A stretch of 64,000 nucleotides of DNA, taken from NCBI GenBank assembly GCA_034509925.1, contig CM067534.1, forward strand, positions 3,638,501-3,702,500, written 5' to 3'. Position numbers and translations under genes: made by a program. Positions 43,737 to 57,472 of the stretch are shown here, piece by piece (within the stretch, counting starts at the first letter, position 1; every line of letters begins with the position of its first letter). Source of the stretch: Hirudinaria manillensis. Lineage: Eukaryota; Annelida; Clitellata; Hirudinida; Hirudinidae. Under the pieces are notes generated by a model that did not search any database, was not told the DNA's origin, and was given only the letters and a program-made list of their open reading frames with translations.

Positions 43737-44633
43737 CAATCGATAAGCACTTTTCAATATCCTGAATTTTCTGAACTGGACTCCATGGCACGATGGAATC
43801 GAGTGACAAATAACGATTTTGTTTAATATTTTTAAAAGCAAAATCAATTAATGAATTAATTATCCAAAAGTAGTTTGGTTCTATTATATCATTTCATGAT
43901 CTGCTTTACCCAAATACCGCTCATTCAGATTTTATTTAGTTTCTCATTCAGTACCGAGGGGAACAATAAATAAAAGCAGCTGAAATTGATGATCAATGTT
44001 GCTAAGGAAACTTCATCGTCCCCTTGTGCTTGCTTGTAGACTTCAAATACACCTTTGCTTTTGACTCATCATTTGAGGCACAGAAATCCACATTATACAT
44101 TAGTATGAGCACATCCCTATTTTAATTAATCACTTCCATATCACGATGGCGTTTACATCCTGAACAATTTAGAACAAACCTTCACGAGAAGAGAATGTGA
44201 ATGAATGAATGATTTGTTACGAGGAAGTTTTATTTATTTTTGCGAGTCTTGTTAACCACTGTGTTGTCTCGGCACACTTCCCGTGGCAGTGAATTAAATC
44301 GATAAATAATTCCTACTTATTTTATCGCATCTTATTGTGTCGCATTTATCTTCATGGAGGATGTATCCATAGAAGAGCCATTGAAATATCATGGTAATGC
44401 AAATTCAGTGACGTTTTGTTAGGTTAGGTTTTCGAAACAATGAACGTATCAAATCAATTCATAACTGAAAATTTCATTAGTGAACATTTTTTTTGCATAA
44501 AGATGTACTCGCTCACGTGGTACGTAATTATTGACCAATAATTTTGAATGAGTAGAAAAGATGATGACAAAATATCGAAGTTAAATTGATTTTTTCCTTC
44601 ATAAAAAGAGGAAGCTAACTCAAATGGACGATT
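43737..44633. other. Divergent intergenic region, channel 1 and chitinase
   Basis: No gene is visible in this 0.9 kb. It should contain both promoters and possibly a short 5' exon of channel copy 1. Confidence 0.5.
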
Positions 44634-47600
44634 ATGGATGTTGTATTTTGGCTTCTAGTCGTTTCTCTATGTGGCCTCAACTCATCAGGTATGTAAATAA
44701 CAGGAGATTATTAAAGAATTGTTATTAAATAGTTATAAATTGTTTGCAAATAATTATAAATCAGTTATAGTCATATCCAGCGAAAGAACGTTCTATTGCA
44801 GAACACGTCAGAGGCTGCTACTATACGAGTTGGTCTCAGTATAGAACTCCATTCGAACATTTTCCAGAGGATATTGATGTCACCCTGTGCACTCATCTTT
44901 TCTTTGCTTTTGCTAATTTGTCGAACAACCGCTTGGGAAACTCTGGATGGAGAAATTACAATACACCCGATGGACTGTCAGTGTCAATTTGATAGTGTTT
45001 TGTAGAAATGGTTATTGAATAATTCATTCAAAAAATTGATTCTGCAGTTAAAGCAGATTATTAGCAATCCAAATTCTGCTGGCAAATAACACTAATTGTG
45101 TTTAATAATATTAATAATTGTTGAAGAGAAGTACCATGGCTCACAATCACATGCTATTCTACTAATGAATTAAAAATGATGATGAAATGCCAATGGTGTT
45201 GATCACAACTAACCCGAAATATGCTTAAGGGATAGTCTATGGATATTGTTTTCATTTTCGATTTTCAGATATTTGTTCCACGCATTTATCTGACTTTTCG
45301 CATCAATAACTATTGCATCCCAGCTCGACTTATAAATAAGCCAATCATTAAGCCAGAATTGTACAATATCTCAATTTAGAAATCTTTATTTCCATTAGAA
45401 TTTCAATAAATAACGAAATGACGTTTGAAATTCAGCATCGACAGATTCACTGCTTTGAAAAAGCACAAGCCGGAGTTGAAAACGATTATATCAGTCGGAG
45501 GATCAGTTGATGGAACCAAAGAACTAACAAAGATGCTTTCAAGCAAAGAAAACAGAAGTGAATTCATACAGTCTTCGATTCAATTCATGAGGCAGCAAAA
45601 CTTCGACGGGATTGATCTTCACTTTGAATTTCCAGGAAGCAAAGAAAGTCCAGCCGAAGATAAGCAAAGATTCACTCTCCTTCTGGAAGTATTTTTGGAA
45701 TTAATTTCAAGACTTTTATTTGATGATGACTTATGTTTGTTATTTTTAATTTTAATATTGTCCTAACTGTTTCAGACTAACTTTATGGAACTTTCTGTTT
45801 GCCATATTGTCGGTCATATTAGCGGCCCTTTTAGGGTTCTCTGACTGGCTTGGAAAATAAATAAATACATAAATAAATAAATAAATAATTTAAATGATTT
45901 ATTGTGCAAATTACTCAAATTACATTTTTTTAAATTCAGGAAATTCGCAAGGCTTTCGACGAGGAAGGATCAAGCACAACTTCTCCTAAATTAATGCTCG
46001 TGGCAACTGTCAGTTCGAGGAAAGAAATCATCGATGCCGGATATGAAGTTCCAAAGTTGAATTCGTAGGCACAAAATATCGTCTGAAATTAAAATGAAAT
46101 TAAAATATTAAATTCAATTAATGATGATTTTATTCATTTAAATAAGCATGGAATCATCCAGCCTTTCAATATAATTCCTTTTAAGTTATCTCGAGTAATA
46201 AATTTGTTTATATTATATTTATTTATGTTTTATCTATTTATTATATATATAATATTTTATTATTCGATATTATGAGCCACGCAATTCCACAAAAAGTAAC
46301 ACCGTGTACATTCACAAAATAAATGTTATTATTTTAAAATTTTCTTAGATTCCTCGATTTCATGAACTTGATGACTTATGATTTCCACGATGCATGGGAT
46401 TCAGTAACTGGCCACAATTCTCCCTTATATTCTAACGATACTCTCAACCTGGTAAAGTAACTGATACAGCATGGCACTTTTAATTACATTTTTACAACGA
46501 CATAAATCCTTTATTGGGCAGGACTGGAGCGTCAATTATTGGATTCGAGGCGGAATCGATCCGTCGAAACTCGTACTTGGAATGCCTGGTTATGGAAGGT
46601 GCTTCATTCTGAAAGATGAAACGGCAATAGGATCACCTGTATTTGGACCGTGCCATGCAGGCCAGGCAACCAAAGAACCTGGATTGCTGGCTTACTTTGA
46701 GGTGTGAAGTTTGTAATGACATTCATGATTAAAATATAAAAAGAATATAAAAGAATATAAAACTGGAGATCTGATGATTAAATTGACAGGTAATTACATC
46801 AAATAAAAAATAATCTTCTTATTGTACGTACACGTACTTTGTACTTTATACATATGTATTAGTATATTTATATTAGTATATTTTGTTTTAAAGCAACTTT
46901 AAATTAGTTTTTTGTTCGCAAGAATATTTGTGAACAAGTACAACTTATGTTTATCATGTACTGACATGTTTACTGTTAATAACATTCGGGGTATTTCAAA
47001 TAAACAATTTATTTTTTAACTTCTAAAATCTTTATAAAATAATTAATTCAACGTACAATCTTCTGGATGTGAAATTGTAACTACAAATATAATGTAGATC
47101 ATCCCATAAATAATAGTTAGGTGAAAGTGTTCCGCAATTATTAAGTTTCCAACTTTTCCACTTGTTATGCCAATATTTATTTCTTTTGATTCGTTAAATT
47201 CTTCTTTCACAGATTTTTTGTTACAAAAAAAAGATAAATTTGCTACAAAAATCTATGAAATGTATCTTTTAAATGCCTTTAAATTGTGGGAATGTTTCTT
47301 TTACATGCATTTTAAAAATTTTAAAGAAGAGAAATTTGGATTTGTAACAATAATATTTAATTATTTGGTAATTGTAATTATTTAATTTTAATTTTTTATC
47401 TTCCAATATAGCTCTGCAAATTACTTAATGACCCTCATGCAAATGTCGTCTGGTCAGAAGAACATCAGATTCCATATCTCACAGCAGGAGATACGTGGGT
47501 TGGCTTCGACGATGAGAACAGTTTTAAAGCAAAGGTGAACCTTATTTTGAGGCTTCACGAATTAAAATCAAGATAAATCCATTTACTTTACTACGATACG

Positions 47601-49606
47601 ATTTCGCTAACGATAACGATAACGATAACGATAACGCAAACGAAATAGTTAGAAAAGTTAGACAACATAGACATGTCAAAATAAGAAATAAAAAATTAAT
47701 TAAAACATTCTAACTACATCAGACTACATAAACATCAGTTTATTCCGTTTTGGGGTTACAACCTACAGGTGGATTACATCAAGAAACACAATTTAAGAGG
47801 ATGGTTTTATTGGGACACTTCCTTGGATGACTTCAAAGGGTCAGAATGTGGAAAAGGACAGTTTCCACTACTCAAAGCCTTGAACAAAGAAATCCTATTC
47901 TCAGAGAGGTTTAAGACACAGTCACTCAACTCATGACATATATCATATCATATCATATCATATCGTATCGTATCGTATCGTATCGTATCGTATCATATCA
48001 TATCATATCATAATATCATAAATAAATATTGACATTTCAAAGGTAAAACTTTATACTTGTCGTAGCTCCAAGGGTAAACGAGGCGAAACGGATTCAAACT
48101 TTACGACAACAAACAAACCGGAATTTGAATGTCGCGGAGAACCTGATGGAACATACAAACACCCGAGCGATTGTCGATCTTACATTAGGTGTTCATACAA
48201 AGTAGCCAAACGTGTGCTTTGTTCCGATGACATGTATTTTGACGATGTACAGCTGTTATGTACGACCGGCAGAAATCTATCTGCTGAGAGGAGAGGAGAA
48301 TGCCAGTAAGGAAGTGAACGCTGCGAATATAACTTTGCATGAATGAGATAAAAAAATGTACTTTTCAGAATTGACGAGGAGTCACACGAAAGCACAACTC
48401 TTACAATTGGAACCTCTGAGGACCCGATCGTAACTTCTCCTGCCAAACCATCATTACCTGACTGTCGTGGCAAGCCCGATGGAAGATACAAATATTCAGA
48501 CGACTGTCACTCTTATGTTCAGTGTTCTGATGGAGCAGCCGAAGTTGTAAGCTGTCCTGGTGATCTATATTTCAATGACGAACACATGTTATGCACTACA
48601 ATCCAGGATTTAACCATCGAGAAAAGGAGTCAATGCCGAATACTGTAAGTACTACATTCAAAATTTTATTAAATTTACTTTTCAGTAAAGTTGCTATTTT
48701 AAATTCCAGGGTAACTGAGGAATCCAGCAAAGCTACGACTGCTGCAAATGACATATACGACGTTACAAGAACAACTGCCAATATTTTAGAATCTGACTGC
48801 TTTGGCAAACCAGTTGGAAGGTACAAGCATCCTCAAAACTGTCACCTCTACGTCAAATGTTCTTACGAGATTGTCAGAGTTTTGAGTTGCCACGATGACC
48901 TGTATTTCAATGACCAGTACATGTTTTGCACTTCTGTCGAAGAACTGACCATCGAGAGAAGAAATGAATGCCAGATAACGTTAGTACCCTATTCATTATC
49001 ATTCTGAAACTTTTCCATGTAAAATCATTGTTTCAGGACTACCGCAAAGCCTATAGAAACCACAACTCCTTTAATTGAAATCTATGATGACTTAACAACT
49101 ACTTCTCCTGCCAATCCTTCAGTATTCGATTGTAATGGCAAGCCAGATGGAAGGTTCAAGCATCCTAGTAGCTGCCACTTATACATCAGGTGTTCTTATG
49201 GAAAAGCCAGACTTGCTAGCTGTCCAGGAAATCTGTATTTCAGTGATAGGCAAAGGTTATGCACAGTTACCGAGGAACTTAGCATCGAGAGAAGAATTGA
49301 ATGCTATCTAATGTAAGAAAAATGTTCTCGAAGATTTATTCGAATCTTTCCGTTAAAGTCGATATTTTATGCTTCAGGATAACTGAGGTGCCTCTCGAAA
49401 CCACGACTCTAGGAGTGGACATTTACGAGGAAACAACCGAAACTTCCGCCAAACCATTGGAATTTGACTGCAGTGGCAAAGCAGATGGAAAGTACAAGCA
49501 TCCGACAGACTGTCGGTCTTACTTCGTGTGTTCTGACGAAGTTGCCAGACTTTTTAGATGCCCTGATAAGTCGAAATTCGACGATTTTACGAAGTCATGC
49601 TCTTAG
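44634..49606 (+). CDS. Secreted chitinase-like protein, GH18 plus five CBM14
   Basis: Thirteen exons join in phase: 44634-44688, 44802-44982, 45436-45688, 45940-46064, 46349-46451, 46522-46701, 47412-47534, 47769-47908, 48066-48305, 48369-48644, 48710-48979, 49037-49312, 49378-49606, giving 816 aa. The N-terminus [18 protein letters not shown] is a signal peptide. A GH18 domain spans about residues 20-386 ([56 protein letters not shown]). Five peritrophin-A (CBM14) chitin-binding domains follow, each with six Cys, joined by Thr-rich linkers likely to be O-glycosylated. The catalytic motif reads DGIDLHFE (136-143), so the third Asp of DxxDxDxE is His while the catalytic Glu remains. Activity is therefore doubtful and chitin binding likely. 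The gene lies between channel copies 1 and 2 on the opposite strand. Confidence 0.93.
47598..47640. repeat. Short (ACGATA)n tract in chitinase intron 7
   Basis: A few hexamer copies sit in the intron between exons 7 and 8. The array is too short and of the wrong unit to be telomeric. Confidence 0.7.
47941..48012. repeat. Pentamer array CATAT/CGTAT in chitinase intron 8
   Basis: About 14 pentamers form a block, with CATAT at both ends and CGTAT in the middle. Confidence 0.9.
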
Positions 49607-51114
49607 GATGATTGGAGAAGGGCTGAAATGTCGTCAACGATGGAATTTCACTTTGAAACAATTAGAATTAACATAAACCTGATTGTGGTTCGATTCAATA
49701 TTGCGGTAGGATATAAATTCTTTAGAAAGCTGTCGTGTTAAAAATTAAAGAAAGAATTTGTGATTTATCTACAATATGTCGTCGTTTAAAAGGAACTGAT
49801 TTGATTAATTTTGAAAGAGAGTTTATAAATCAGTTTATTCCGTAAACATAAATCCTTCGATGAACAAGCATGACATCTAATAATAATTATTCCACTAGAC
49901 CTTTGCAATCCTTTTGAGTTTCTATACTTACGTTCTTCTCCTTGCAAACACTTCCCTCGATGAATAGCTGTATTTCCTCGAGCGTGTTTCTAACGTTACT
50001 ATAAGTTTCAACATTTTTAAATTGACTAAGTGACTTCCGATTATTGGTTGCGTGTCCTGAGGACATTAGGTTAAAGATTTGTGGCTACGAATTCTTTCAG
50101 CAAATAAAAACTTGGTATTTTCCAGTTTCACTTCCCTCGATGCGTAAGGCTCAAATGGCATTGATCAGCCGAAGAAAATATTCAGGATACCATTTACCTA
50201 ATATTATTATTATTATTGTTATTATTTACGTTTCAGTAAATTCAGTAAAACGTATTACTTTGTAATCAAGTACTTAGTAATTATTATTAACAATTAATGT
50301 GATTAGAATTAAGTTTTTAATGGAGCTAGCACTCAGAATGTCTCCAATTGACGTTTCCAGAGAACCGATCAATCCTATGATTATTATTGATCTCAAATCT
50401 TATTTATTATCAAATCTTATTCTTATTTATTGTCGTTATTTATTAAAATTATTCTGTCGTAAAAGCCAATTAATGGCTTATCTTATCTTTTCGATATTTG
50501 TTCAGAAGATGTGTCAATTTCACCTTCGGGGTTACACCCCTTTCCCATCAATTTAAGCAAAGGTCATGACATGAAACATATTCACTTACAGAGTTTGACA
50601 GGCAATATTTTCATCAAAATCGGTCTCAATAAATGCAGGCACGTTGTACAAACCCGTTTATTTAGAAGACACAAATGCATTTTTACATTTTAATTATAAT
50701 AATTATTAATAATATTATTATTATAAATATCTCAATATAAGCACAACATGAATGATTTCATGAAATAGATTTTTCTCTCTCGAAAAATCAACATTTTATT
50801 TGATTTGTGAATTAAGTTTTTGCGTACCATTACGCCGATCGAATGAGCCTGAAATGTCAAAGCAAACAAATTTAAAAGTGAAATCTACCAAAAACGAAAC
50901 TTAATTTTAATAAAACCAAAACGTTTAAAACAGTTTGATAAACAGAAGAAGTTAACTTAAAAAGTAACTCTTTAGTAACTCTGGCTACTGTGTACGCCCT
51001 ACGTGGTAACGAATCTAAAAAAAAAAGAAAGTCTGTTGACCCTAAATACGTAAAAAAAAAACAAACTTTTTAATCGCATTGAAAAGGATTTAAGAGAAAA
51101 GATGGCTGCTGCAT
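49607..51114. other. Intergenic between chitinase and channel copy 2
   Basis: The two genes end towards each other. I see only AT-rich sequence with no exon or RNA gene. Open frames at 50044-50693 show no family signature. Confidence 0.5.
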
Positions 51115-52312
51115 TCATTCGACCACTGTTGGGAGACTTTGTTTGACCGCTTGGAGCTTCGGTTCGTTGGCTGGACTGACTTTGTCTCCGTTACCAAACA
51201 ATCCCAAGGCTACCATGGCCATGTTGTTTCGGTTTTCTTTCTTTTCGGCTTCTTGCTCTTCATCGTCGTCGTCGTTCTGCGGTGGTTTTTATGTTTCTCT
51301 TACCTTTTTATGCTAATTAATTAATTGATTACAATGGATTAGATATGTTTATCATTAGTTATGCTTTGGTTGATTAACATCATCTAGGAAAGAAATGGAC
51401 TCACGATGTTTAAATTTTCATTCACTCCATCGTCTTCTTTCTAAAAGTCGAGAAAAATCAAATCAATGTCGAAATGAAATTCAAAAAACATCCAATGATA
51501 ACTCAGGCTAGATTAGACTATCTAATGATACACCTAGAGATACACTTAAGGCAATGAGTGAGTCACAATGAATCATACATCGATATGTATCATATGTAGT
51601 ATCTTATGAGTATTGAATCACCTGGAATAATGAAAGTCTTACGTTAGCGACGATGGAAAAAAGGAAACAGAGGTGAAAGCCGATATAGATGACGGCAAAA
51701 ACGCCAAGAGCTATTTGATCGATCATCTTTCCGGTAGCTGTTGCAGCCGGTTTCGTGATGTTCGGACATTGCGTGTTGTTGATAGCGGTCGTCGCCGCTG
51801 CCGTCGCTGTGGTCGCCGTCGGAGATTTTGTCGTCGTTGGAGAGGGGGACGGTTGAGTCCAGGAATTAATGAAGGAACCAACCATTGAGTGCCAGATGCA
51901 AACAGTGCACAAGATCACCATGGATCCAAGGATGTATTTGTCCTATTATTTTTGCAATTATCTAGCATAATATAATTATATTTAATATAATTTTAATATA
52001 ATATAATTATATCTAACAATTACATATTTTAATTATAAGTATATTTAATCATTACGTTATCCCATTATTAATATAATATTGTTATATTTCCATTGTTAAT
52101 AATAATTTCCATTTTTATTTGCCTGACCTCAAAAATCTTACAAAATCGTGGATCGATTAATGCGCCTACATAATTGCGTTACATAATAATTAAGCTTATT
52201 AAGAATTAAAGGTTAATTCTCATTAATAGCTTATTATTAATATTAATTATTATTAATTAATATTATTAATAATTAAGATAATTAAGATAATTATTAATTA
52301 TCTTAATAAATA

Positions 52313-52347
<35 letters not shown>

Positions 52348-52910
52348 GTTAATTATTAAATATTAATTCTTATTAACGGCTAAATTAATTATTTAATTAA
52401 ATATTAATTTTAAAATATTAACTCTTATTATTAATAAATAAATAAATAAATATTAATTAAGCTTATTAACAATTGCTAACTAGGTAAGTGAGGTAGGATA
52501 TCTTCGGTAAGCTCTTGTTGACCACGAATTTGAAGGTGACGGTTGTCAGGACCAAGAAAAATGTGAGTGGCAGTCTGGACTCGGGGGTTTCAAGTTTTAC
52601 AGTGAAGGTGGCAAATGCCAGGCTGCATATGGAAAACTGCAGTGGATAAACAGGGGTCTTGGTATTAACGTATGTTAATAATTATACGATCAATATTTTA
52701 TTATAATTATATAATTAATATTTTATTATTATTATAACATTAATAGTATATATTAATTATACGATTAATATTTATAATATTTATTATTTATTTAATATTT
52801 ATTATAATTATATGATAAGTATTACATTATAATTAAGTGGTTGATATTGTATTGTAATTATACGATTAATTAACATTATATTATTTTATGCTAATTATTA
52901 TATATAACTA

Positions 52911-52942
<32 letters not shown>

Positions 52943-55294
52943 TATAATTATAAGATTAATATTATATTGTATTGTATTATATTTACATGATTACTATTTC
53001 ATTATAATTATGTGATTAATATTAAATTATAATTGATGACTTGACATTTATTATTTTATGGTTAATTACGTATATATCATATTAGTATTAATAATGTAAA
53101 GTCATGAAAAATGTTCGTGGAAATTGTAGTTTTGAACCAACAACGCGAACGATTTCAAGTCAACGTTTGCAGAACACAAACATTATTTGTCATTTGAAAA
53201 CGGGTAAATATTTAAATAATCATTTTCTGAAAAATTCCTTCTTAAAATGACAAAAATCCGTTTTAAGAAGATCATAAATTTTATTTAAATAATATCCTTC
53301 ATGTAATTTAAATCAAAACAAATATGAAGTTGGAACCAAAAATTCTGAATATCAATTAGGTACTAAGCAATCCAAAACTGTACTCTTAAAGTGCAATGAA
53401 AATGATTTTCAGGATTTGTTTATATATTAATATATATAATACAACTTATTGTTAACATATAAAATATAATTAATGTAAGTTAATATTTATAATATAATAT
53501 ATTTCTCATATAAATTGTCTTTATTGAACCAAAACAAAAACATTAAAATTAATATAATATCAGTTGGCCGGAAGTAATTTCAATACATCATAATATAGTG
53601 TTGTAAAGGTTAGGGTTGGAGCATAAAATATGATTAATGCATAAATAAGTTAATATATATAATATAATATTTTGTTAATATATCTAACACATAATTAATA
53701 TAAGTTAATACGCATAATATAATAAATTTTTAAAACATGTAATACATAATTAATACAAATATACAAGCGACACAAGCCATACATTAAAGAGGCCGAGGTA
53801 TCGTTCTGACCATGATGACGATGATGTTGTATATGAAGAACTGGGGTCTTCTGGCCACTTTGGCGGCCACACAGAAGCAGGGGTACTTCATCTTCTTCTT
53901 GTTCACCTTCTTCACGTTGAACTTTGTCCAAATGTTGACCTTCTCGTGGAGTTTCCACTCCTGGGCGGCACTGAATGCATCCGGGTTGACCGCGCTTTCT
54001 GAATTTTCGTCTTGCAAGAATTCCAGTTCACTGTCCACTCTTTCGCTTGTAACTGTTATCGTTAAGTCCTGTGGTCATTTGTTGGTAGTTAGTGATGATG
54101 ATGATGATAATAATAATAATGATAATAACAATAATAATAATATTGGTGATGATAATAATAATAATATTGGAAGTTCGATTGATTTAAAAACCTAAAAATA
54201 CGAAAAAAAAACCGAACTGATTTCAATCGGAAGTTACAATTAGTTACAAACAGTTGAATTCACGCCGGGGTTGACTCCTTGTTGACTGAAAACAACAAAA
54301 GGAGGCAAACAACTTTCCTAGCGAGCGCAAAAATTACAAGCAAATTGAAATCCAATGGAAACGAGGTGCGGACGGAGGCTTTCCAGTTGCACCTGCATCT
54401 TTTTCCACGTTGACTGCTGGAAAGAGCTAACGACCTATTTCCGGAGGGACCACTGATGACATTCATTAGCTATTTATTTCACGTATTTAAACGTTTACAC
54501 CTATATTTGTTTGATGATGAAAAATTAGAGTGAATTGAATCGAATCATGTCGCCAATAGTTGTCCAACTTTCAAAAGTGAATTTCCAAACGTTTCCAGAC
54601 CTGTCCGTCAAATGGGAACTTGTTGAGTTCCATGAACTCAAAGAACTGTCCGTTTGTCCTTCTCCGTTCGAATACCCAAGCCCTATCCGTATGATCGTAT
54701 TCCAGGAAAATCGTGGTGGTGTACTTAAGATCTCCGATGCCGTTCGAAATGGTAACTTTTGGATTCCAATATGTCGACAGATCGTATTCTTTGGTGGACT
54801 GAAAAAAAAAAAAGAAAAACATGTGTTTTAAATAAACGGATTCGAGTCGTTCACGAATGTACTCCAATGAGTGTCACCCCCTTAAGTGCATCCAAGGCTG
54901 GCTCTCTCCACTTTGTTTGGACCATTACTTCTGCAGTGTACCTGTCGTGGATCGTATCGATGACTCCGATCTTCAAGAAGAGAATCTTTACGTAAACAGT
55001 GACCTGTGGAAAGCGATTAGCGACTGTTCGAAGTTCATTCCATCTTAGATGGTACATCGTTTAACAACCAACTTTTTCCTCCTTTTTCGTCAGGTCTTTA
55101 ACAGTGGAAGCTTTCCTCCTCGATCCGGGCAAAGAGACGATGCCAGAAGAGATGACGGAAAGATTCTTCTTGAGGGGATCGTTGTTCTCGATGACCTTTG
55201 AACTGCTTTCGATGACGTGGATGTGACTTCTGATTAGCCTTTCCATGGCACGGACAGTCGAAGACAAAGAGGCTGCGGTTATTACTTCTCCCAT
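51115..55294 (-). CDS. Pentameric ligand-gated ion channel subunit, Cys-less, copy 2
   Basis: This is a paralogue of the channel gene at 41112-43736. Eight exons join in phase 0: 55073-55294, 54878-55003, 54601-54798, 53811-54068, 52481-52636, 51643-51942, 51405-51440, 51115-51276, giving 485 aa from ATG 55294. Landmarks are WNPKVTISNGIGDLKYTTT, FMELNKFPFDGQ, VARRPQFFIYNIIVIM (TM1), RLPLTFFLVLTTVTFKFVV (TM2), DKYILGSMVILCTVCIWHSM (TM3) and a TM4 near residue 400. The Cys pair of the loop is absent. Exon 5 (TM2) is clear from splice sites even though short. The TM3-TM4 loop has a Thr/Ala-rich stretch. The exon ending at 51643 (donor GTAAGA) could also extend to 51622 (donor GTGATT), adding seven residues in frame. 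The C-terminal exon is acidic then basic and has no counterpart in copy 1. Confidence 0.88.
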
Positions 55295-57472
55295 TTCGTT
55301 CGATCGACAACTTATTCCGACGAATTTAAATTGAATTTTTATTTATTCCAGTCCCAAAATAACGAGAGATGGAAATGAAAATTAATCGTTGATCAGTTCA
55401 ATCGACCGATTAGTCTTTCAACTCTTTGTTACTCCGATGTCGCATCGTTGAGTTTTCCAAGCGATTTCCAGGTGAGAATGTGACGGCGTATGATCCGTGG
55501 AAAGGTATGAAGCGTCGCGAGTAATACGAGCTTTTCCTATAGAAGAGAATCATCATCATAATCACTGTCGCTGCCTATGGCTGCTCGGTTCTTCTCTAGT
55601 CTGAAGGCGCCATTGTTTTCCTTGGAGACTAGATAAATGCAGAAGTTCCAACAGATTCCATTTTCTCTGTAATTGCACAATTATCGTTCAATAAAAACGA
55701 AGAAATCCGCCTCGTAAAAATAATGAATGAATGAACAAATCATAAAACCATTGAACTGAATTAATTTCGTATTTCAGCTAAAAGTTTCTGAACGATTTTG
55801 TTTAATTATTTCATTTTATTCAAAAATCATCCACCTGTGCTTTAAAAATTCAATATTAAAATAATAAAAAATAATGGTAGTTTAAAAAAGGCACGAGTTT
55901 TGACTGATTCCAGCAGAACCAGTTGAGGAAAACTTGGCTTGTCTGCATAATGACCGGCTTATTAAATAATTCGTACCTGAATCGAATTAGCACTCAACTG
56001 ACATCGTGAGTGTCTGATTCTCTTTTATCATTACCTGTCCTTTTTTCGAAGCCACGGAAGTGGTTAGAAAGCCTACAGGTTTGTGTGTGTGTGTGTGTGT
56101 GTGTGTGTCATCGTCATCGTCGTCGTCATCTTCACCTATGCCTTAGTTAATTATTTTTCTCTGGAGGTTTGTCACCGTGGTTCATTGATCAGTTGCTCCC
56201 TGCCTTCGTAAGCGGACGTCAATAATTCAACCTGGAAACTCGGAGACGGAGAGTTTTCCAAGCATGGATTTCTGGGATGAACTTAGCTCGTTTGAATCCA
56301 ATGCCACACGTTATCGTCACCTTCGCTATATGAGACGTAATGTCGTATTGACTGTTTTGGTTCGTTTGATATCGTGCTTATAAGACTTTTAAGTTTTTTT
56401 TTCATATTTTCTTATAATATTAATTTTTTTAAATAAGGAATATTTGCGAGTTTCAAAGTTGAATGACTTAATTAGTCTTGTCAATTGGCTTCTATGATTA
56501 GGTATCTTTCAAGGAATGAGTGCATAACACTACAAAGGCTCAGTGGAACAGTCTGGTAATTTTCTACTCTCGTCGTCGTCGTCTTCATCCTCAATTAGTG
56601 TCGGAGCCTGCTTGAGGAATGCACGTGGCGAACTAGCGAAGCGGAATGGGTCGATACGTTTGTCACCGGTTGCCAATGACGACCGAAAATAAACAACCAG
56701 GACCATCTACGATGGCTACGAAACTGTTTCATCACCAATTAGAAACTGCAGCCAACGAGAGGGGCCCATTGAAGGGTCATTGCTTTGCAATAATTTGCAC
56801 GAAGCTTATATCCATAGATATTTGACATAATGTATTAGAATGTTAAACATAATTTGGGTAGTTTTTAATATATTAGAATATTAAACATAATTAATTCTCA
56901 GCATTGACGGCACATTCGCCCCTCTGTAGAAATGTTTGCTTTGCCATTTAATAAATCGACGCTTCTCGGAAAGAGGTGCTTGAGTCTAGTTTACCGTGGT
57001 TTTGGCAAAATTTGCTCAGCAATTTATGCGAACCATGACCGAAAGAGGTTGAGACAAGACAATTAGATTTATTTTTATAAACAAGAAATGGCAACAATAA
57101 TTTATCCGAGATTGACAATAATTCGATAAAATTGCTTGAATAATAATAATTATTATTATTAAAAATAATTAAGTCTTTGAAATCGTTGTTCGCCAAAAAG
57201 CACAGAAATATATGATTAGTGCCATCTAGAGAATGAAAAGAAAATGTCGAAAAATTGTAGTAACCCTAGCGAGTGAAATGAAAAGAGACGGCTGATCATG
57301 GCGGTTGCTATTGTGATAGAGGAGCGATTAGGAGCCGATAACCATTGAATACTTTTCGAACGAATTGGAAATAAAATACTCGTTCGTGTCATTTTATTAT
57401 GAAACTCTTGTGAAAGTGAACAACATCACGACCGGTTGTCGAATTATAATTTTTTTCCTTCGCATTTCTTTT
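55295..57472. other. Intergenic between channel copies 2 and 3
   Basis: No exon is visible. A (GT)n microsatellite occurs at 56081-56108. The promoter of channel copy 2 should lie near 55300-55700. Confidence 0.5.

Noticed and set aside
47167..47385. 72-aa ORF in chitinase intron 6
   Set aside because: It is AT-rich Phe/Lys/Leu sequence inside an intron, with no homology and no splice partners.
47598..47640. Telomere-like repeat
   Set aside because: The unit ACGATA is not TTAGGG or a known variant and spans only a few copies in an intron.
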